This document shows positions 59,867-64,000 of a stretch of 64,000 nucleotides of DNA, one piece after another. The notes beneath the pieces were generated by a model that was given only the letters and a program-made list of their open reading frames with translations, was not told where the DNA came from and made no database searches. The first letter of the stretch is position 1; each line of letters begins with the position of its first letter. This DNA is from Halomonas sp. SpR8 (GTDB lineage: Bacteria > Pseudomonadota > Gammaproteobacteria > Pseudomonadales > Halomonadaceae). The position numbers were made by a program, and so were the translations under genes. The DNA lies in the NCBI RefSeq assembly GCF_031010195.1, contig NZ_JAUAMC010000001.1, forward strand, positions 434,001-498,000, written 5' to 3'.

Positions 59867-62800
59867 ATGCAGACTCGTTCGCTGTTGCGTTGGAGTTTAT
59901 TGATCGCGGCTTGGCTACTAGGCAGTGTAGCCGTGCTGCTGTTACTGCTGCGTTTGGCTATCAGCCAAACCGACGCCCTGACTCCGCGTATTGAAACGCT
60001 GCTTGAAACGCAAATTGGCGTGCCGGTCACTATCGAGCACTTATCGCTTTCGTTTGCCCGTAATGACTTGATATTGCGGCTTGACGGTGTCAATGCTGAA
60101 ACGCCGGACGGTCAAACGCTATTTTCTCTTGAGCATGCCGATCTGCGATTAGGTACATGGGCCACACTTGCCAATTGGGCGCCAATTTTTAGCGATGCCC
60201 GCATTAGCGGTTTAGAGTTTCATCTCTATCAAGGCGATGGCCAATCGTGGCAGTGGCCTGAGCCCGCCGAGTTGCCGCCACTGATGGCGCCAGAGCCTGA
60301 GGTGGATCTCGACACCGTAGATGTCTGGACAGGTCTGATTTTACGCCAGCGAGTATGGGCAGATAACACCAGTGTGGTGCTGCATGGTCAGCACGATACC
60401 GTGATGCTGCATGCCCAGACCTTGCTGCTCACCGGTAATGAGCGGAGGACGCGACTGGCCGGCGCGATCAACATTGCTGAAACTATGCAGCAAGCCCGGG
60501 AAGAGGCGCTCCCAGCAGCGGAAATAAAGGTCGAAATGCAGCCCGGACAACGGGGTTTCAGCGATTTTTCGGCAGCGTTGCAACTGGATATTCAGCTTGA
60601 CCAGTTGGTCGTTCTGGCGGATATGTTCCGGCCGGATCATGCCGCTTACTTAGAGCAAGCCGGGGGCAGTGCGCGGCTTTGGGGGCGCTGGAGCAACGGA
60701 CGCATTGAGGAGGCTCGCGTTGCTGTCGACGTACCCCAGTTGACGCTACGCCATCAGGTTCAATACGCGGTGTTAAAGGATATTGAGGCCAATGGGTTGT
60801 GGCAGCGCGACGGCGATGGGGGGGAGGCGTGGCTAAGCGGTGATGCAGATAGCGTGGAGTGGGCGCAGCCCCCTGGAGGCAACGTTGGGCCTGCCTTGCC
60901 ACGTCACTGGCACGCCACCCACCAGCCAGGGCAGTGGGAAGTGCGCACCAGTGCCTTTGAGCTGGCTTCGTTGACCGCTTGGCGTGACTATGTGCTGCTC
61001 CCCGAGTCCGTCACCCGGGTATTGCAAACCCTCGCTCCCCGCGGCCAAGTTGAAGGGTTGCACGTGGGGCAGCAGGATGGCCACTGGGGAGTCGACGCAG
61101 CGATAACCGGCGTGGAAGTCTCACCCTGGCAGCAGGCGCCGGGCGGTGGCCCACTGGATGCCTGGGTGCAGGCGCGGGATTTTCGCGGTCGCGTGCTGTT
61201 TAGCAGTAACGGTGATAGCACTCTCTATTTTCCCGAGTTTTTTGCCGCTCCCATGCAATTGCGGCGTGCTGAAGGAGAGGTCGAGTGGGTATACGACGGC
61301 CCCAACACCATGGTGAGTGGCAAACGGCTAAGCGTCGATTGGGACGGCGCTCAGATATCCGGTGGTTTTGGTTTAGTGACGGGTAATCAACGTGGCCACT
61401 TTGGTTTAGACCTTGATTTCAGCAACGTGGATGCCCTTGAACGCCCGCTAGCTCAGTGGTTACCGCTCAGCGTAATGGACGACGAGCTTCGCGAATGGCT
61501 GCTCAATGATATTGGCGGCTACGTCAGCGAAGGCTCGTTGCAACTAAGCCAGCCGCTAGGCGAAGGGGCGAGCGCCAAAGACTTTACCGCGACGCTCGCG
61601 CTGGCGGTATCGCAAGGGCATTTGCCGATTGCGCCAGGCTGGCCGCGCCTTGACGACGTCGAGGGGCGTCTGAAGTGGCAGAACAGGGTGTTAGAAGCTG
61701 AAATAGATAACGCCCAGAGCCATGGTGTCACCGCTTCAGAGGGCGAGCTAGTGATGGAAGATGAGACGCTCAACCTTTCGGGGCAGTTACAGGCAGATGG
61801 GCCAGCGCTGGTGTCGTTTTTACAGGCGATGCCCGAGATTGATCTGTCCCAGTTGAGTGATTTGCGGGTATCGGGAGACGTTAACGGCGATATTGCGCTG
61901 TCGTTACCGTTACAAAATCCCGAGGCGCTTCAGTTGGAGATCAATGCCCGACCGCGCTTCTCGCAAGTGGTTTATCAACCGCTCGATCTACGTCTTCAAT
62001 CGGTTGAGGGGGATCTCGCCTGGCTTCAAGATGGGGAGAGTTCGGGGCTCGTCGGCGAGGCTAGTGGTCAGTTGCTTGGGGGGGCTATCAACGCTGATAT
62101 TGATACTCAAAGCGACGGCATACAACTGCACGGAAGTGTCGCCACCGCGGCGCTTTTCGGACTTGCTGGGTTAGACAGCAGCCAAGGGCGCCTGCCCTTA
62201 GAAGGGCCGATAGAGTGGCAGGGTCGTGTCACCATAAACCCAACGCCCTCCCTGCGTCTTGAGAGTCGCTTGCTCGGCGTCACCAGCCACCTGCCCGAAC
62301 CTTTTGCCAAGTCACCACAGCAGCCCTGGCCCTGGACATTGACCGCCGATTTAGATGCCAAACGGCTGGAAACAAAGCTGGCTGATATCGCCGCAGCACG
62401 AATTCAGCAGCGTAACGGTGAGTTTGCCGGAGAGCTGAATTTAGGCAGCCAGGCGATGCGTCTACCCGGCTGGCCCACCCAACCAGGGTTCAGCCTCAAC
62501 GCTGCCGTGCCACGGCTTGACCCGCTAGCATGGCAGCAGGCAATAGCACCGCTAATGGCTGGAGGAGCGCCGGGTGCGTCTAGCGCAGGCACTCAAACGC
62601 CCCTAATGGTTTCGTTGACCACGCCCTGCGTGGTGTACCAAAAGGAGTGTTTAGGCAGTCTTAATGCCTCGGGAGGCATGAGCGCGGGGCTGATCGATTT
62701 GGGCCTAAGCGGCAATCTGGTCACTGGGCATTTACAGTACGATGCTGATTCCCCCCAGCCTTTGGATATGACCATTGAAGCGCTGGCGCTTGATCGCTTG

Positions 62801-63721
62801 CTGGCGTTAGCCAATGTCGAGCATGACAGTGATGCACCGATGCCAGACTCATGGATGGAGTCGGTCGAAACTCAGCGTAAGGATCCTGTAGCCATTCCTG
62901 ATTGGCTAGCCGATGTGCCCAATGGTCGATTGCGCCTAGCCGAAATTGCCATGGGGCCGCGCCGCTTTGGCCCCTTGACCGCCTACTGGAAAACCGACGG
63001 CGAGCGCTTTTCGCTGACCCCTGTTGGCTTAACCCTGGGGCAGCTCTCGGCGCGTGGCGAGCTGCACTGGGAGGGGGATGCCGTTTCTAGTCATACCCGG
63101 GCAGACATTACGATTCAGGGGGGGGATATTGGCACCGCCCTTGAGCGCCTTGACCAGCCGGTGGCCATGCGCAGCCGGAGTACCGATGTGGCCGCTTCGC
63201 TAGATTGGCCGGGGGCGCCTTGGCAGTTGGAGCTAAGCCGCTCAGATGGCTATATCAGTACCGACATCCGCGACGGCCGTTTTGTCACCCTGGAGTCGGC
63301 GCCGGCGCGTTTAATCGGTTTGCTCAATTTCGATAATATTTTACGTCGTCTGCGCCTGGATTTTTCTGACGTTACCGGCCGGGGCACGGCATTTGACCGT
63401 GTCAAAGGCACCGCCGATGTTACCGGTGGGCTGCTGACGCTACGCGGGCCATTGCAAATTGATGCGCCGGCCACCACCCTAACGCTTACCGGCAGTGTCG
63501 ATCTGGTGACCCGTGAACTCGACCAGCGGCTTGGCGTCACACTACCAGTGACGCAAAGTTTACCGATCGCGGCAATTGCCGTCGGCGCGCCCATCGTGGG
63601 TGGCGCACTGTTCCTTGCTGACCAGCTGTTTGGCGACGCCCTAGATCGTGCCACGACACTCCATTATCGCGTGCGAGGCCCTTGGACCTCGCCGCAGGTT
63701 ACTTTAGAAGGCCCCCAATGA
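59867..63721 (+). CDS. yhdP: YhdP-family AsmA-like envelope protein
   Basis: A 1284-residue inner-membrane-anchored protein with one N-terminal segment (about 9-31) and a huge periplasmic part. The early block VPVTIEHLSLSFARNDLIL and the C-terminal DUF3971/AsmA-like part (FVTLESAPARLIGLLNFDNI, then VTLPVTQSLPIAAIAVGAP) match YhdP. In E. coli, YhdP, TamB and YdbH bridge the periplasm and carry phospholipid to the outer membrane. Linked by context: it follows rng by two bases and overlaps tldD by four, as in E. coli. Confidence 0.93.
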   Translation: MQTRSLLRWSLLIAAWLLGSVAVLLLLLRLAISQTDALTPRIETLLETQIGVPVTIEHLSLSFARNDLILRLDGVNAETPDGQTLFSLEHADLRLGTWATLANWAPIFSDARISGLEFHLYQGDGQSWQWPEPAELPPLMAPEPEVDLDTVDVWTGLILRQRVWADNTSVVLHGQHDTVMLHAQTLLLTGNERRTRLAGAINIAETMQQAREEALPAAEIKVEMQPGQRGFSDFSAALQLDIQLDQLVVLADMFRPDHAAYLEQAGGSARLWGRWSNGRIEEARVAVDVPQLTLRHQVQYAVLKDIEANGLWQRDGDGGEAWLSGDADSVEWAQPPGGNVGPALPRHWHATHQPGQWEVRTSAFELASLTAWRDYVLLPESVTRVLQTLAPRGQVEGLHVGQQDGHWGVDAAITGVEVSPWQQAPGGGPLDAWVQARDFRGRVLFSSNGDSTLYFPEFFAAPMQLRRAEGEVEWVYDGPNTMVSGKRLSVDWDGAQISGGFGLVTGNQRGHFGLDLDFSNVDALERPLAQWLPLSVMDDELREWLLNDIGGYVSEGSLQLSQPLGEGASAKDFTATLALAVSQGHLPIAPGWPRLDDVEGRLKWQNRVLEAEIDNAQSHGVTASEGELVMEDETLNLSGQLQADGPALVSFLQAMPEIDLSQLSDLRVSGDVNGDIALSLPLQNPEALQLEINARPRFSQVVYQPLDLRLQSVEGDLAWLQDGESSGLVGEASGQLLGGAINADIDTQSDGIQLHGSVATAALFGLAGLDSSQGRLPLEGPIEWQGRVTINPTPSLRLESRLLGVTSHLPEPFAKSPQQPWPWTLTADLDAKRLETKLADIAAARIQQRNGEFAGELNLGSQAMRLPGWPTQPGFSLNAAVPRLDPLAWQQAIAPLMAGGAPGASSAGTQTPLMVSLTTPCVVYQKECLGSLNASGGMSAGLIDLGLSGNLVTGHLQYDADSPQPLDMTIEALALDRLLALANVEHDSDAPMPDSWMESVETQRKDPVAIPDWLADVPNGRLRLAEIAMGPRRFGPLTAYWKTDGERFSLTPVGLTLGQLSARGELHWEGDAVSSHTRADITIQGGDIGTALERLDQPVAMRSRSTDVAASLDWPGAPWQLELSRSDGYISTDIRDGRFVTLESAPARLIGLLNFDNILRRLRLDFSDVTGRGTAFDRVKGTADVTGGLLTLRGPLQIDAPATTLTLTGSVDLVTRELDQRLGVTLPVTQSLPIAAIAVGAPIVGGALFLADQLFGDALDRATTLHYRVRGPWTSPQVTLEGPQ

Positions 63722-64000
63722 CCGCATATAAAAGTGATGTAGATACGGCTGCCGCCATTCTGTTGACCCCTGGAGGACTTGACTTAGACGCTCTGGAAAC
63801 GGGGTTGGGCTACGCCATGGGCGCGGGCATTGACTACGCAGACCTCTATTTCCAGCGTACCTGGCAAGAGGGCTGGGTACTGGAAGATGGAGAGGTGAAA
63901 GAGGCCAGCTACAATATTGACGGTGGCGTCGGCGTGCGCTCACTGGCTGGAGAAAAAACCGGCTTTGCCTACTCCAACCAAATTACCGCCGATGCGCTAA
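63718..64000 (+). CDS. tldD: Metalloprotease TldD, 3'-truncated by window edge
   Basis: The first 94 codons of a protein usually about 480 residues. The beginning (ALETGLGYAMGAGIDYADLYF, and GEVKEASYNIDGGVGVRSLAG) matches the TldD N-terminal domain. With TldE it forms a heterodimeric zinc protease that degrades peptides and helps mature microcin B17 in E. coli. The ATG overlaps the yhdP stop (ATGA). The catalytic HExxxH is beyond the window. Confidence 0.9.
   Translation, partial: MTAYKSDVDTAAAILLTPGGLDLDALETGLGYAMGAGIDYADLYFQRTWQEGWVLEDGEVKEASYNIDGGVGVRSLAGEKTGFAYSNQITADAL

Overview
This is a 64 kb piece of a gammaproteobacterial chromosome, most like Halomonas or another member of the Halomonadaceae. 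This is inferred from gene content and protein style, not from a database search. The pointers are a six-cistron Pha-type cation/proton antiporter beside a NaChBac-type sodium channel, a very acidic lipoprotein, acid-rich proteins generally, and gene order typical of the group (psd-rsgA-orn-queG-nnr-tsaE-amiB-mutL-miaA-hfq-hflXKC-hisZ-purA, and gatBAC divergent from mreBCD-maf-rng-yhdP-tldD). Coding density is high. I see no rRNA, tRNA, CRISPR array, insertion sequence or prophage, and no gene-free stretch longer than about 300 bases.

Layout. 1-2.5 kb: 3' end of parC, then serB. 2.6-8.4 kb (minus): phaG-F-E-D-C-AB antiporter operon, transcribed AB to G. 8.6-11.2 kb (plus): voltage-gated sodium channel and leuA. 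11.3-13.7 kb (minus): PQQ-dependent glucose-dehydrogenase-type enzyme whose membrane part appears to be a separate upstream gene. 13.9-16.7 kb: epmB (minus), efp and epmA (plus), that is EF-P with its two core modification enzymes. 16.7-20.3 kb: emrB-emrA drug efflux pair (minus) and a divergent TetR regulator with a palindromic operator between them. 20.3-23.0 kb (minus): psd, a RhdA-type rhodanese, rsgA. 23.2 kb: orn (plus). 23.8 kb: queG (minus). 25.1-38.3 kb (plus): a long housekeeping run, nnr-tsaE-amiB-mutL-miaA-hfq-hflX-hflK-hflC-hisZ-purA. 38.4 kb: btuR (minus). 39.2-44.3 kb (plus): yajQ, pepN, a YegS-type lipid kinase and the acidic lipoprotein. 44.4 kb: cold-shock protein (minus). 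44.7-51.6 kb: LysE exporter (plus), slt (minus), a YkvA-like protein, htpG, gpsA, sixA (plus). 51.7-55.0 kb (minus): gatC-gatA-gatB. 55.2-64 kb (plus): mreBCD, maf, rng, yhdP and the start of tldD.

How the genes work together. The antiporter and channel both move monovalent cations and fit life in salty, alkaline surroundings. The efp trio covers lysylation of EF-P. The nnr-purA run combines metabolite repair, tRNA modification (tsaE, miaA; queG nearby), RNA regulation (hfq), mismatch repair and membrane quality control (hflKC). The 55-64 kb run sets rod shape and envelope.

Most of the window is ordinary core genome; I found no clear new multi-gene system. The items most worth a second look are the split PQQ glucose dehydrogenase and the 13-bp repeats upstream of it, the sodium channel beside the Pha operon with a TFESWA filter, the acidic lipoprotein with a duplicated helical module, the TetR operator, and a recurring pattern of short tandem duplications at gene ends and starts (phaF, orn, tsaE, gpsA, the purA terminator).
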